NCBI GenBank assembly: GCA_900544075.1
Contig: UQTJ01000004.1
Coordinates: forward strand, 1-64,000
From: an uncultured Bacteroides sp.
GTDB lineage: Bacteria; Bacteroidota; Bacteroidia; Bacteroidales; Bacteroidaceae
DNA length: 64,000 bases
Reading direction: 5' to 3'
The translations under genes were made by a program, and so were the position numbers. The notes beneath the pieces were generated by a model. The model was not told the origin of the DNA. It ran no database searches and worked only from the letters and a program-made list of their open reading frames with translations. Below, piece after piece: positions 8,182 to 17,558 of this stretch (position 1 is the first letter of the stretch; each line of letters starts with the position of its first letter).

Positions 8182-9045
8182 TTCCAGAATCTTCTTTCTG
8201 TACTCAGTCGGAGTAACTCCTGTTACTCCTTTGAAACACCGGTTGAAATGTACAGCCGATTCGAATCCGCATTCTATACTTATTTCACATATGTTGAAAC
8301 GGTCGTCGGCAAGCAGTTTGCAGGCATAACCTATACGCATATCGGTGATGTACTGCTTTAGTGTTTTTCCGGTGTGGTCTTTGAAATATCTGCAGAATGC
8401 CGACGGATTCATTGCCGCATACGACGCTATCTCGTCGAGTGTGATATTGTCGGTGTATTTCTTGTTTATATAGGCCACAACCTTTTCAATTTTCTTGTTC
8501 TTGAACTCGGCAGGTACAGGGTTGTAGTTTGGTGATGCCGCAAATTCCCTTTTCTTTATCATAGACAGCGATTGCAGAAGGCGCAGAAAAAGTATGAGCT
8601 GTTCCATTCCCTCTGATTCTGGTATCTGTTTCAGTAATGTGGTTATCTCCGGTTTGTTCTTTACTGAAATCTTGACTCCTCTGTTCGATTCGTTCAGAAG
8701 GGTGTTGATGTTTATGAATTGCACGTAATGCGTGAAGGAATACTGCATGAAGTCTTTTTCAAACTGTATAATCGTACCGTTTACCCTTAGACTGTCATCT
8801 TGTCCATATTCCGGAGGATTCTGCATGCAGTGTGGAAGTGCCGAACCGAACAGCAGCAGAGTCTCGTCAGAATAGTCTATGATGCTATCGCCGATAATGC
8901 ATTGTCCGTAACCTTTTTCCACATAAAGCATTTCATATTCGCCATGGAAATGCCATGGGTATGTGAATGACTTGTAGTCGTATGCCCTTGCTTTGATGGG
9001 GTTTGAATCGGATATGTGCAGTTGTTCGTTTACTATTCTTTTCAT
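8176..9045 (-). CDS. AraC family transcriptional regulator, probable hexuronate operon activator
   Basis: A 289-residue regulator. The N-terminal half is a cupin-type sensor (YPWHFHGEYEMLYVEKGYGQ). The C-terminal 100 residues contain both AraC helix-turn-helix units: ITLDEIASYAAMNPSAFCRY and the second unit ICEISIECGFESAVHFNRCF, ending VTGVTPTEYRK. It is divergent from the hexuronate operon with a 119-bp shared control region, which suggests it responds to glucuronate/galacturonate or a pathway intermediate. That link is inference from position. Confidence 0.85.
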   Translation of the reverse strand: MKRIVNEQLHISDSNPIKARAYDYKSFTYPWHFHGEYEMLYVEKGYGQCIIGDSIIDYSDETLLLFGSALPHCMQNPPEYGQDDSLRVNGTIIQFEKDFMQYSFTHYVQFININTLLNESNRGVKISVKNKPEITTLLKQIPESEGMEQLILFLRLLQSLSMIKKREFAASPNYNPVPAEFKNKKIEKVVAYINKKYTDNITLDEIASYAAMNPSAFCRYFKDHTGKTLKQYITDMRIGYACKLLADDRFNICEISIECGFESAVHFNRCFKGVTGVTPTEYRKKILEL

Positions 9046-9071
9046 GGCTTCATGTCGAATTGTACTTAATG

Positions 9072-9079
9072 CAAATATA
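9072..9079 (-). promoter_or_regulatory. -7 box of the AraC gene
   Basis: On the minus strand the sequence reads TATATTTG, matching TAnnTTTG, 26 bp before the AraC start. A TTTG-containing stretch (ctatttttgcaag) lies further upstream near the expected -33 region. Confidence 0.55.
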
Positions 9080-9127
9080 AGTAAATATCTTGCAAAAATA
9101 GGTATATATACTTATTTCTTTCTGTAG

Positions 9128-9135
9128 TATTTTTG
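9128..9135 (+). promoter_or_regulatory. -7 box of the hexuronate operon
   Basis: tatttttg fits TAnnTTTG, 29 bp before the SDR start codon. With the divergent AraC promoter it makes the 119-bp intergenic space the likely AraC binding region. Confidence 0.55.
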
Positions 9136-9164
9136 CATCTAAGGACAATTTAAAACTTATATAT

Positions 9165-9980
9165 ATGAACAACATGTTTGATATTGCCGGTAAGGTAGCT
9201 GTTGTGACAGGCGGTTCCGGCGTTTTGGGTAGTAATATAGCTGAAGGTCTTCTGAAGGCCGGAGCTAAAGTCATAATCATTGGTGCTCATCAGGATAGGG
9301 TAGATGCGGCATTGGAACGTCTGAAAGCTGTGAGCCAGGATGTAGCAGGTACTGTATGTAATGTGCTTGACATCGAGAGCCTTCGTTCTGTAAAAGATAC
9401 TGTACTTTCAAAATGGGGTCGTGTGGACTTCCTTATCAATGCAGCCGGTGGTAACATCCCTGGCGGTACGTTGACTGTCGAGCAGAATATATTCGACATG
9501 AAGGTGGAAGACCTTAACAAAGTAGTTGACCTGAACCTTAACGGTACTGTTTATCCATGCCTTGTGTTTGGTGAGATAATGGCAAAACAGCAGAGTGGTG
9601 TTATCGTGAACGTTTCTTCTATGGCTGCTTACGAGTCAATCACACGTGTGCCTGGATATTCTATGGCTAAGAGCGCTGTTGAAAACTTCACTCGCTGGAT
9701 GGCTCAGGAAATGGCTATCAAGTTCAGCGAAAAAATCCGTGTCAACGCTATTGCTCCTGGATTCTTTATCGGCAATCAGAATCGTGCTATCCTGATTAAT
9801 CCTGACGGCTCACTGACAGAACGCAGTAAGAAGGTTATTGCCAAGACTCCTATGAGAAGATTCGGAGATATCTCAGAATTGAATGGTGCTGTTCAGTTCC
9901 TTTGCAGCGATGCCGCAAGCTTTATCACTGGTGCTACATTGGCTATAGACGGTGGTTTCAGTGCATTCAGTGGAGTGTGA
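9165..9980 (+). CDS. SDR-family D-mannonate oxidoreductase (fructuronate reductase)
   Basis: A 271-residue short-chain dehydrogenase. The NAD(P) site is VAVVTGGSGVLGSNIAEGL near the N-terminus; NAAGG and the catalytic Ser...YxxxK (VSSMAAYESI, then YSMAKSAVE) follow, and the C-terminus has VNAIAPGFF and TLAIDGGFSAF. Because it heads an operon with mannonate dehydratase, a hexuronate transporter and glucuronate isomerase, the likely reaction is NAD(P)H-dependent reduction of D-fructuronate to D-mannonate, done in E. coli by the unrelated long-chain dehydrogenase UxuB. An SDR doing this job is also annotated in Bacillus. The substrate is inferred from context; the SDR fold is certain. Confidence 0.85.
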   Translation: MNNMFDIAGKVAVVTGGSGVLGSNIAEGLLKAGAKVIIIGAHQDRVDAALERLKAVSQDVAGTVCNVLDIESLRSVKDTVLSKWGRVDFLINAAGGNIPGGTLTVEQNIFDMKVEDLNKVVDLNLNGTVYPCLVFGEIMAKQQSGVIVNVSSMAAYESITRVPGYSMAKSAVENFTRWMAQEMAIKFSEKIRVNAIAPGFFIGNQNRAILINPDGSLTERSKKVIAKTPMRRFGDISELNGAVQFLCSDAASFITGATLAIDGGFSAFSGV

Positions 9981-10025
9981 TGTGAGTTTTTAGTTTTTGG
10001 TTTTTAGATATAAATTCTATACATT

Positions 10026-11210
10026 ATGATGGAAAAAACTTGGAGATGGTTTGGAAAGAAGGATAAGATTACTCTTTCCATGCTGCGTCAGATAGGAGTA
10101 GAAGGTATAGTAACAGCTTTGCATGATGTCCCAAACGGCGAGATTTGGACTGTTGAGGCTATCAACGACTTGAAATCTTATATCGAGTCATACGGATTGA
10201 GATGGTCGGTAGTGGAAAGTCTTCCTGTATGCGAAGCTATTAAATATGCAGGTCCTGAACGTGACCAGCTGATTGAAAACTATAAAGTCAGTCTTGCAAA
10301 TCTTGGTAAATGCGGTGTCAAGACAGTATGCTACAATTTCATGCCGGTAATCGACTGGGTGAGAACAGACTTGCAGCATCCTTGGGCGGACGGTACAAGC
10401 TCGTTGTACTACGACAGGGTACGTTTCGCATATTTTGACGTAAAGATTCTTCAGCGTGAAGGAGCGGAGAAAGACTACTCTGAAGAAGAACTGCGCAAGG
10501 TGGAAGAACTTGACAAAGTCATTACAGAAGCAGAAAAAGATGAGCTTATCGACGCTATCATCGTTAAGACTCAGGGATTCGTAAACGGAAATATCCGCGA
10601 AGGCGACAAGAACCCTGTAGCTATATTCAAGCGTCTGCTTTCTTTATATAAAGGTATAGACCGTGATGCATTGCGCGAAAACATGCGTTACTTCCTTGCT
10701 GCAATTATGCCTGTATGCGAGGAATACGGTGTAAACATGTGTGTTCATCCGGACGACCCTCCTTTCCAGATTCTCGGATTGCCTCGTATCGTTACAAACG
10801 AAGAGGATATTGCATGGTTCCTGAATGCAGTAGACAATCCTCACAACGGATTGACTTTTTGTGCAGGTTCTTTGAGTGCGGGAGAGCATAACGATACACG
10901 CGAACTTGCAAAGAAGTTTGCTAAACGTACACACTTCGTTCATTTGCGCAGTACAGCGGCTATGCCTGGCGGTAACTTTATCGAAAGTACACATCTGTCA
11001 GGTCGTGGACATCTTATTGACCTTATCAGAATATTCGAAAAGGAAAATCCTGGATTGCCGATGCGTGTTGACCACGGACGTATGATGCTTGGCGACGAAG
11101 ACAAGGGCTACAATGCAGGATATTCATTCCACGGACGTATGCTTGCCCTCGGACAGGTGGAAGGTATGATGGCTGTGGTGGAAGATGAACTGAAAAACGG
11201 AATAGTTTAA
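10026..11210 (+). CDS. uxuA: mannonate dehydratase
   Basis: 394 residues, the usual length. It begins MEKTWRWFGKKDKITLSMLRQIGVEGIVTALHD, the conserved N-terminal barrel strand of UxuA (shown here in two parts: TWRWFGKKD and GVEGIVTALHDVP). Later blocks include CYNFMPVIDW, MCVHPDDPP, FCAGSLSAG, HFVHLRS and MRVDHGRMM, which supply the metal-binding Cys/His/Asp residues. It dehydrates D-mannonate to 2-keto-3-deoxygluconate. Second gene of the operon, 45 bp after the SDR gene. The next steps (KdgK, KdgA) are not in the window. Confidence 0.95.
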   Translation: MMEKTWRWFGKKDKITLSMLRQIGVEGIVTALHDVPNGEIWTVEAINDLKSYIESYGLRWSVVESLPVCEAIKYAGPERDQLIENYKVSLANLGKCGVKTVCYNFMPVIDWVRTDLQHPWADGTSSLYYDRVRFAYFDVKILQREGAEKDYSEEELRKVEELDKVITEAEKDELIDAIIVKTQGFVNGNIREGDKNPVAIFKRLLSLYKGIDRDALRENMRYFLAAIMPVCEEYGVNMCVHPDDPPFQILGLPRIVTNEEDIAWFLNAVDNPHNGLTFCAGSLSAGEHNDTRELAKKFAKRTHFVHLRSTAAMPGGNFIESTHLSGRGHLIDLIRIFEKENPGLPMRVDHGRMMLGDEDKGYNAGYSFHGRMLALGQVEGMMAVVEDELKNGIV

Positions 11211-11218
11211 AAATGAAT

Positions 11219-11279
11219 AATTAAGAATTAATAATTAATAATGGGTGGAAACTGCATTGTTAATTTTTAATTCTTAATT
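11219..11279 (+). terminator. AT-rich inverted repeat between uxuA and the transporter gene
   Basis: aattaagaatta (11219-11230) pairs perfectly with taattcttaatt (11268-11279), with additional partial pairing inside. The stem is AT-only and weak, directly before the ribosome-binding region of the next gene. It may modulate distal expression rather than end transcription. Confidence 0.4.
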
Positions 11280-11296
11280 TTTAATTGAATAATACC

Positions 11297-12772
11297 ATGA
11301 ATTCACAAGATAATAGAATGAAAATGACAAATTATCGCTGGACGATATGCCTTATGCTGTTTATCGCTACAACGATAAACTATATGGACCGACAGGTTCT
11401 TTCTCTTACATGGAAGGACTTTATTGCTCCGGAATTTAACTGGACTGACGCGAATTACGGAACGATAGCCGGTTTCTTCTCTATACTGTATTCTATCAGT
11501 ATGCTTTTCGTAGGAAAATTTGTTGACAAGATTGGAACAAAGAAAGGTTATTTGTGGGCTATAGGTATATGGTCTGTAGGTGCCTGTCTTCATACTTTCT
11601 GTGGAATTGTTACAGCCGGAATATCTACAGGTACATGGGCTTTCACTTTCGAAGGTGCGCGTGAGGCTATTGAGGCTGCCGAAACTGCAGGTACAGTGAT
11701 ATGGAGTGTATCGACAGTAAGTATATGGCTTTTCCTTGCCGCACGTTCCATACTGGCGGTAGGAGAGTCAGGTAACTTCCCTTGCGCCATAAAGGTGACT
11801 GCCGAATATTTCCCTAAGAAAGACCGTGCTTTCGCAACCAGTGTGTTCAATGCCGGAGCGCAGCTTGGTGCCTTGCTCGCACCTTTCACCATTCCTGTCA
11901 TAGCACGTTATATGGGTTGGGAAATGTCATTCCTTATCATCGGTGCTTTAGGTTTCTTCTGGATGGGATTTTGGGTGAGAATGTATGAAACTCCGTCAAA
12001 GCAGAAGAAGGTAAACAAGGCTGAGCTGGAATATATCGAGCAGGATCGTCTGTCTGAAGCTTCCGAAACTTCAAAGCCTGCAACAGAAGAAAAGAAGGAA
12101 AAGGGTATCAGTCTGTGGAAGTGTTTCACTTTCCGCCAGACCTGGGCAGTAATATTCGGACGCTGTCTTCCTGACGGAGTATGGTGGTTCTTCCTTTTCT
12201 GGGCACCAGCTTATGTGAAAGACGTTTACGGATACAGCTCAGACTCTACTATGGGTATGCTGCTTATCTTTACTCTTTATCTGATTTCAATGTTATCAAT
12301 CATTGGCGGTTATCTGCCTACTGTGTTTATCACACGTCTTGGTATGAATCCATTCGCAGGACGTATGCGTGCAATGTTTATCTTCTCGCTGTTCCCGTTG
12401 CTGGGACTTTTTGCGCAACCGCTCGGAAATATATCCTGCTGGTTCCCTATAATTATAATAGGTATAATAGGTGCAGCGCATCAGAGCTGGAGTGCCAATA
12501 CTTATACGGTAGTGAGCGATATGTTCCCTAAATCGGCTGTGGCAACTGTTACAGGTATCGGTGGTATGGCTGGTGGTATCGGTAGTTTGCTGTTCAATCA
12601 GGGGTCTGGTATCCTGTTCACTTATTCCAAGGAAACAAATATGTCCTTCATGGGCTTCGAAGGTATCCATGCCGGCTATATGATAGTGTTCCTTATAGCT
12701 TCAGTAGCTTATCTGTTCAGCTGGATAATGATAAAGATACTTGTTCCGAAATATAAGATAATTGAAATTTGA
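11297..12772 (+). CDS. exuT: MFS hexuronate transporter (ExuT-like)
   Basis: About 491 residues from the ATG at 11297; a TTG four codons earlier is open but less likely. It has 12 predicted membrane segments. The N-terminus (YRWTICLMLFIATTINYMDRQVLS) is the hallmark of the anion:cation symporter branch of MFS that includes ExuT; the signature YMDRQ, DKIGTKKGYLWAIGIWS and SGNFPCAIKVTAEYFPKKDR are also visible. An insertion between segments 2 and 3 (about residues 95-135) makes it longer than E. coli ExuT, as in other Bacteroidetes members. Function: proton-coupled uptake of glucuronate/galacturonate across the inner membrane. The next gene starts 13 bp later, so they are co-transcribed. Confidence 0.88.
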   Translation: MNSQDNRMKMTNYRWTICLMLFIATTINYMDRQVLSLTWKDFIAPEFNWTDANYGTIAGFFSILYSISMLFVGKFVDKIGTKKGYLWAIGIWSVGACLHTFCGIVTAGISTGTWAFTFEGAREAIEAAETAGTVIWSVSTVSIWLFLAARSILAVGESGNFPCAIKVTAEYFPKKDRAFATSVFNAGAQLGALLAPFTIPVIARYMGWEMSFLIIGALGFFWMGFWVRMYETPSKQKKVNKAELEYIEQDRLSEASETSKPATEEKKEKGISLWKCFTFRQTWAVIFGRCLPDGVWWFFLFWAPAYVKDVYGYSSDSTMGMLLIFTLYLISMLSIIGGYLPTVFITRLGMNPFAGRMRAMFIFSLFPLLGLFAQPLGNISCWFPIIIIGIIGAAHQSWSANTYTVVSDMFPKSAVATVTGIGGMAGGIGSLLFNQGSGILFTYSKETNMSFMGFEGIHAGYMIVFLIASVAYLFSWIMIKILVPKYKIIEI

Positions 12773-12784
12773 TAATTGATTAAT

Positions 12785-14191
12785 ATGAGAGATTTTATAA
12801 ATGAAGATTTTCTTCTGCAGAGTGATGTGGCAAAGATGCTGTATCATGAACATGCGGAAAAGATGCCTATCATAGATTATCACTGTCATCTTAATCCGAA
12901 GATGATAGCAGATGATTATAAATTCAGTTCCATTACAGAAATATGGCTTGGCGGCGACCATTATAAATGGCGTGCGATGCGTGCAAATGGAGTAGATGAA
13001 AAGTATATCACAGGTAAGGAAACTTCCGACTGGGAGAAATTTGAGAAATGGGCAGAAACAGTTCCATATACATTGCGCAATCCGCTTTATCACTGGACTC
13101 ATCTTGAATTGAAGACTGCTTTCGGTATAGGTGAGACTCTGAATCCGGCATCGGCAAAAAGGATATACGAGAAGTGTAATGAACTGCTTGCTACTCCTGA
13201 ATACTCGGCCCGCGGACTGATGAAGAGATATAACGTAGAGTCTGTATGTACAACTGATGACCCGGTTGATACGCTGGAGTATCATAAGGCTATTGCAGAT
13301 TCCGGTTTCGAGGTGAAGGTCCTTCCTACATGGCGACCGGACAAGGCCATGAATGTCACTACAGCAGCCGAATACAGGGCTTATCTTGAAAAACTTTCAC
13401 AGGCCAGTGGAGTGACAATCTCCAAGTTTGATGACTTGGTTGAGGCTTTGAAAGTGCGTCATCAGTATTTTGCCGATCATGGATGCAAGCTTGCCGACCA
13501 CGGTCTTGCGGATATACCTGCTGCTGATTATACTATGGCTGAGATATCAGCGATATTCGACAAGGTATATGGCGGTAATGAACTGACTAAGGACGAAAAA
13601 ACAAAATATCAGACAGCTCTGTTGATTATTCTTTCAGAAATGAATGCAGAGGCTGGATGGACACAGCAGTATCATTACGGACCGTTGCGTAACACAAATT
13701 CAAGAATGATGGCCAAGCTTGGTCCTGATACAGGCTTTGATACTATCGGCGATTTCAGATGTGCTGAGGCTATGGTTAAGATATTCGACCGCCTGAACTC
13801 TGAAGGAAAGTTAGCTAAGACAATAGTCTATAATATCAATCCGTCGGAGAATGATATGGTGGCTGCAATGATAGCCAACTATCAGGACGGAAGTGTGCCG
13901 GGCAAGATGCAGTTCGGTTCAGGCTGGTGGTTCAACGACCAGATGGGAGGAATGCTTCGCCAGATGAATGCTTTGTCTGAACAGGGACTTTTAAGCCGTT
14001 TTGTTGGTATGCTTACCGATTCACGTTCTTTTCTTTCTTATCCGCGTCACGAGTATTTCCGCAGAATATTGTGTAATATGATAGGCTGTGATGTTGATAA
14101 CGGATTACTTCCCGAATCGGAAATGTGCAGGATAATGTCTATGATAGAAGATATATGTTATAATAACGCAAAGAATTATCTTGGACTTTGA
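12785..14191 (+). CDS. uxaC: glucuronate isomerase
   Basis: 468 residues from the ATG at 12785. It opens FINEDFLLQSDVAKMLYHEH and has the metal-site block MPIIDYHCHLNPKMIADD, typical of UxaC. Further family blocks are CTTDDPVDTLEYH, LPTWRPDKAMN, NAEAGWTQQYHYGPLRNTN and GMLTDSRSFLSYPRHEYFRR. It interconverts D-glucuronate/D-fructuronate and D-galacturonate/D-tagaturonate. It closes the hexuronate operon and logically feeds the SDR gene at its head. Confidence 0.95.
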   Translation: MRDFINEDFLLQSDVAKMLYHEHAEKMPIIDYHCHLNPKMIADDYKFSSITEIWLGGDHYKWRAMRANGVDEKYITGKETSDWEKFEKWAETVPYTLRNPLYHWTHLELKTAFGIGETLNPASAKRIYEKCNELLATPEYSARGLMKRYNVESVCTTDDPVDTLEYHKAIADSGFEVKVLPTWRPDKAMNVTTAAEYRAYLEKLSQASGVTISKFDDLVEALKVRHQYFADHGCKLADHGLADIPAADYTMAEISAIFDKVYGGNELTKDEKTKYQTALLIILSEMNAEAGWTQQYHYGPLRNTNSRMMAKLGPDTGFDTIGDFRCAEAMVKIFDRLNSEGKLAKTIVYNINPSENDMVAAMIANYQDGSVPGKMQFGSGWWFNDQMGGMLRQMNALSEQGLLSRFVGMLTDSRSFLSYPRHEYFRRILCNMIGCDVDNGLLPESEMCRIMSMIEDICYNNAKNYLGL

Positions 14192-14495
14192 ATATATGAC
14201 ACTGTTTGTTTCGTGCCGCTGTGTTTGGAGTTTTTCCTGCCGCAGCGGCTTTTAAATTTCGCATAAACAGAAACCTCGGGCCATATCCTCACTTGCCTCC
14301 GAACAATATGATGTCCCGTTTCCTGTAAAGTTCCTAAAGTCTTTGATTTTTAAGTGTTTGATTGCTTTGTTTACCGAAGCGTTGTTTTGTGCTTATTTTA
14401 TAAAATGTTCATAAATGTTGCTTTTTTTTCTTGTCATATGAATAAAAGAACTATCTTTGTATATGACGATAAGATACATTTAAAGAATAATACCT
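14192..14495 (+). promoter_or_regulatory. 304-bp intergenic region with sulfatase promoter
   Basis: The region ends the hexuronate operon and precedes the sulfatase gene. Near its start gccgctgtg...ccgcagcggc can form a GC-rich stem-loop (about 14216-14251) followed by a short T run, a possible terminator. At 14452-14459 tatctttg matches the -7 box TAnnTTTG, 37 bp before the sulfatase start. The middle part shows nothing recognisable and no convincing small gene. Confidence 0.5.
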
Positions 14496-16007
14496 ATGAA
14501 AAGAATTAGTGCACAAATAATCACATTATCTGCTTTTTCAGCTTTGTCTGCACAGGACAAACCAAATATCATAGTATTTTTAGTTGATGATATGGGAGTG
14601 ATGGATACTTCCGTACCGTTTATTACCGATGCGACGGGGAACGTAATGCCGCAACCGTTGAATGATTGGTATCGTACTCCGAATATGGAGAGACTTGCGA
14701 ATCGGGGAGTACGCTTTTCTACATTCTATGCACAAAGCGTAAGTTCACCTTCACGGACTTCAATTATGACCGGGCAGAATGCCGCCCGTCATCGTACTAC
14801 AAACTGGATTAATGCAGAAAACAACAACAGGGATGAGTTCGGACCGTATGAATGGAATTGGAAAGGGTTGCGTTCTTCCGATATTACATATCCGGCATTG
14901 TTGAAATCGGCCGGTTATAAGACTATTCATGTAGGGAAAGCGCATTTTGGGTGTAATGACAGTTTCGGAGAGAATCCACGTAATATAGGTTTTGATGTAA
15001 ATATAGCCGGTTCTGCCATTGGTCATCCGGGAAGTTATCATGGAGAGAATGGCTACGGATGGATAAAGGGACAGAGGGCAAGAGCTGTTCCTGACCTCGA
15101 ACAGTATCACGGAACAAATACTTTCCTTTCTGACGCGCTTACTCTTGAAGCCATGAAAGAAGTAAAGAAGGCAGTATCGGAAGGAAAACCGTTTTATCTG
15201 AATCTTGCCCACTATGCTGTCCATACTCCATTTGAAACAGACGAGCGTTTTATAAACAATTATCCTAAGGGAGAGAAAAAGGACGATGCCCGTGCCTTTG
15301 CCACTCTTATAGAAGGAATGGACAAATCGTTGGGTGATCTTATGGACAATCTCGAAAAAATGGGAATCGCTGAAAACACAATGATAATATTTCTCGGAGA
15401 CAATGGTGGGGATGCTCCGTTAGGTGGAGCAGCGGATTATGGTTCATCAGCTCCGCTAAAAGGAAAGAAAGGAGCCGAATATGAAGGTGGAGTGCGAGTT
15501 CCGTTTATTGCTTCGTGGTGTAAGCAAGACAAGTCAAACAAGTTCCAGAAGAGATTTCCTATTGCCGAAAATTATGTACAGACTCAGTTTGGTACTGTTA
15601 TGGATATATATCCTACTGTGCTGGACGTTGCAGGAGTAAGTGTTCCGAAAGATTATGTTCTTGACGGTAGCAGTATGACCAAACTTTTTGCCGGGAAAAA
15701 AGATAAGCACAGAAGAGACGATGTACTTATTCATTTTCCTCATAATCATAGAGGCAGTTATTTTTCAACTTATCGTAAGGGTGACTGGAAGATTATTTAT
15801 TACTATAATCCGGATAAGGATGGAGTACCTTCATATAGACTTTATAATCTGAAAGAAGACCCGTATGAAAAAACAGATCTTGCTTTGGATAATCCTGAAA
15901 AGCTGAATGAAATGTGCAGGATGATGATTGAAAGACTTAAGCTTGAGGGGGCTTTATATCCGGTCGGTAATAACGGCAGGACGCTGTATCCTGTAATGCC
16001 TGAATAA
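14496..16007 (+). CDS. S1-family sulfatase, serine-type
   Basis: 503 residues with an N-terminal signal peptide ending around ALSAQ. The N-terminal metal-binding block is NIIVFLVDDMG. The formylglycine motif is S-S-P-S-R at 83-87 inside SSPSRTSIMTGQ, so the residue to be oxidised is Ser83 and activation would need a radical-SAM maturase (anSME), not seen here. FLGDNGGDAPLG and the C-terminal YNLKEDPYEKTDLA block complete the family pattern. It would act in the periplasm or at the surface on a sulfated glycan. Its place next to a hexuronate operon suggests sulfated uronic-acid polymers (glycosaminoglycans or algal glycans), but substrate cannot be read from sequence. It has its own promoter. 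Confidence 0.9.
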   Translation: MKRISAQIITLSAFSALSAQDKPNIIVFLVDDMGVMDTSVPFITDATGNVMPQPLNDWYRTPNMERLANRGVRFSTFYAQSVSSPSRTSIMTGQNAARHRTTNWINAENNNRDEFGPYEWNWKGLRSSDITYPALLKSAGYKTIHVGKAHFGCNDSFGENPRNIGFDVNIAGSAIGHPGSYHGENGYGWIKGQRARAVPDLEQYHGTNTFLSDALTLEAMKEVKKAVSEGKPFYLNLAHYAVHTPFETDERFINNYPKGEKKDDARAFATLIEGMDKSLGDLMDNLEKMGIAENTMIIFLGDNGGDAPLGGAADYGSSAPLKGKKGAEYEGGVRVPFIASWCKQDKSNKFQKRFPIAENYVQTQFGTVMDIYPTVLDVAGVSVPKDYVLDGSSMTKLFAGKKDKHRRDDVLIHFPHNHRGSYFSTYRKGDWKIIYYYNPDKDGVPSYRLYNLKEDPYEKTDLALDNPEKLNEMCRMMIERLKLEGALYPVGNNGRTLYPVMPE

Positions 16008-16031
16008 TATACTTGTCTTTTTTATACTAAT

Positions 16032-16063
16032 GAAACGCCATTTCTAACGGAACATGGCGTTTC
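16032..16063. terminator. bidirectional terminator between sulfatase and sufE
   Basis: gaaacgccat (16032-16041) and atggcgtttc (16054-16063) are perfect inverted repeats with T-rich flanks on both sides, between convergent genes. Confidence 0.8.
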
Positions 16064-16082
16064 TTTTAGTATGTGCGGTTTC

Positions 16083-16508
16083 TTATGAATTTTTAGCCTT
16101 GAAAGCCAATGCGTACATACGCATCTGTTTCACCATTGCAAGAAGTCCGTTGCTTCGTGTAGGAGAAAGATGTTCTTTCAGTCCGATCTTCTCAATGAAG
16201 TACAAATCGGATTCAAGTATTTCGTCAGGAGTATGTCCGGACACTACTTTTATGAGCAGGGCAATGATTCCTTTTACAATCAGTGCATCACTTTCTGCCT
16301 GGAATATTATCTTTCCGTCTTCCATATCAGCCTGAAGCCATACGCGGCTCTGGCAACCGTCGATAAGGTTTTGGTCTGTCTTGTATTCCGGATTGAGCGG
16401 TTCCTGTTCGTTTCCCAAATCTATCAAAAGCTGGTACTTGTCCATCCAATCATCGAAATCGCTGAATTCTTCTATTACTTCGTCCTGAAGTTCGTTTATT
16501 GTTTTCAT
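16083..16508 (-). CDS. sufE: SufE family Fe-S assembly sulfur acceptor
   Basis: 141 residues, normal for SufE. The active Cys lies in LIDGCQSRVW (Cys52), where it takes sulfur from SufS. The fold blocks INELQDEVIEEFSDFDDW at the N-terminus and LIVKGIIALLIKVVSGHTPD in the middle fit the family. It starts 19 bp after the stop of the M28 gene and is probably co-transcribed with it, although the functions are unrelated. Cytoplasmic, working with a SufS desulfurase encoded elsewhere. Confidence 0.93.
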   Translation of the reverse strand: MKTINELQDEVIEEFSDFDDWMDKYQLLIDLGNEQEPLNPEYKTDQNLIDGCQSRVWLQADMEDGKIIFQAESDALIVKGIIALLIKVVSGHTPDEILESDLYFIEKIGLKEHLSPTRSNGLLAMVKQMRMYALAFKAKNS

Positions 16509-16527
16509 CGTTATTTTGCTTTTTATG

Positions 16528-17535
16528 TTATTTCTCGTTATAAATCACCTGAAGTACAGTCTGTCCTACAGCCTGTAGGGTGGCACGGTCTATATTCTCC
16601 ATTGTATCATCTATGGTATGCCATGTAGGATTGAAGCCTGTATAACTGTTTGTGTCGTAATGGATAATGTCTACACAAGGAATCTGCCTATATCGGTTCA
16701 CGTAGATATGGTCGTCTGTTATTTCTCCACCTTTTTCCTTGATAAACATATTGCTGTAGCCAAGTTCATGTGCGGCATTCCATATTTTTTTCATTACGTT
16801 GTTTGCCGTACGTTGTGAGTAACCTTCATAGTAGAAAGTAGCGTTTTTACCTCCCACCATGTCGAGAAGTATTCCGTAGCGTGCCTTGTAGTTCGATACG
16901 TGAGGAATTCTACCCCAGTACTGTGAACCGAGACACCATGTATCTGCCTTATAGTTTCCTTGATAGAACTCCGGAATACCGTAATCCTCTGCATCGAAAA
17001 AGGCAATGTCAATACCTATTGCAGGAGATTGTATCTGAATCTGTCTGGCTATCTCAAGCAGTACTCCTACGCCGCTCGCACCGTCATTGGCACCGTCTAT
17101 GGCTGTATGGTGATATTTTTCTTCATCGCTGTCGGCATATGGACGGCTGTCCCAATGTGCAAACAGAATCACTCTTTTTTTAGCTTCAGGGTTATATGCA
17201 CCTATGATGTTGCGTGCTTTGAGCAGTGTTCCGTCGTAGGCTACAAGGTCTACATTCTGATTATATACCTTTGCTCCGAATCGTTCAAGCTCGGAAGCAA
17301 GATATTCTCCGCATTCTACATGAGCTTTTGTGTTTGGAACACGAGGTCCGAAATCTACCTGAGCCTTGACATAACTGTATGCACTGTCGGCATTGAATAT
17401 AGGAACCTGTACACTGGGGGCAGATTCTTCTTTGCTGATTGAAGTATCGCTTTTCTTGCTGCTGCCACAAGCGGTAACAGATGCAGCATAGATTAAAATA
17501 AGCGAGCCTGATAATAACTTTCCAAGTATATTCAT
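16528..17535 (-). CDS. M28-type lipoprotein, probable glutaminyl-peptide cyclotransferase
   Basis: 335 residues with a lipoprotein signal (AASVTACGSSKK, Cys near 23). The zinc-peptidase fold is shown by AHWDSRPYAD, DGANDGASGVGVLLE (metal Asp), IAFFDAEDYG and the late PTWHTIDDTMENID (metal His). The WHTxDD block and overall layout match glutaminyl cyclases, which convert N-terminal Gln to pyroglutamate; M28-type cyclases are known in Bacteroidetes such as Porphyromonas gingivalis. In Bacteroidetes most periplasmic proteins begin with Gln after signal cleavage, giving the enzyme a broad role. A plain aminopeptidase remains possible. The lipid anchor places it in the envelope. Confidence 0.82.
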   Translation of the reverse strand: MNILGKLLSGSLILIYAASVTACGSSKKSDTSISKEESAPSVQVPIFNADSAYSYVKAQVDFGPRVPNTKAHVECGEYLASELERFGAKVYNQNVDLVAYDGTLLKARNIIGAYNPEAKKRVILFAHWDSRPYADSDEEKYHHTAIDGANDGASGVGVLLEIARQIQIQSPAIGIDIAFFDAEDYGIPEFYQGNYKADTWCLGSQYWGRIPHVSNYKARYGILLDMVGGKNATFYYEGYSQRTANNVMKKIWNAAHELGYSNMFIKEKGGEITDDHIYVNRYRQIPCVDIIHYDTNSYTGFNPTWHTIDDTMENIDRATLQAVGQTVLQVIYNEK

Positions 17536-17558
17536 TTTGTAAAAATAATGTTCCTCGG

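Noticed and set aside
16170..17442. Several plus-strand frames opposite sufE and the M28 gene
   Set aside because: Tyr/Cys/Phe-rich translations typical of antisense, no conserved features.
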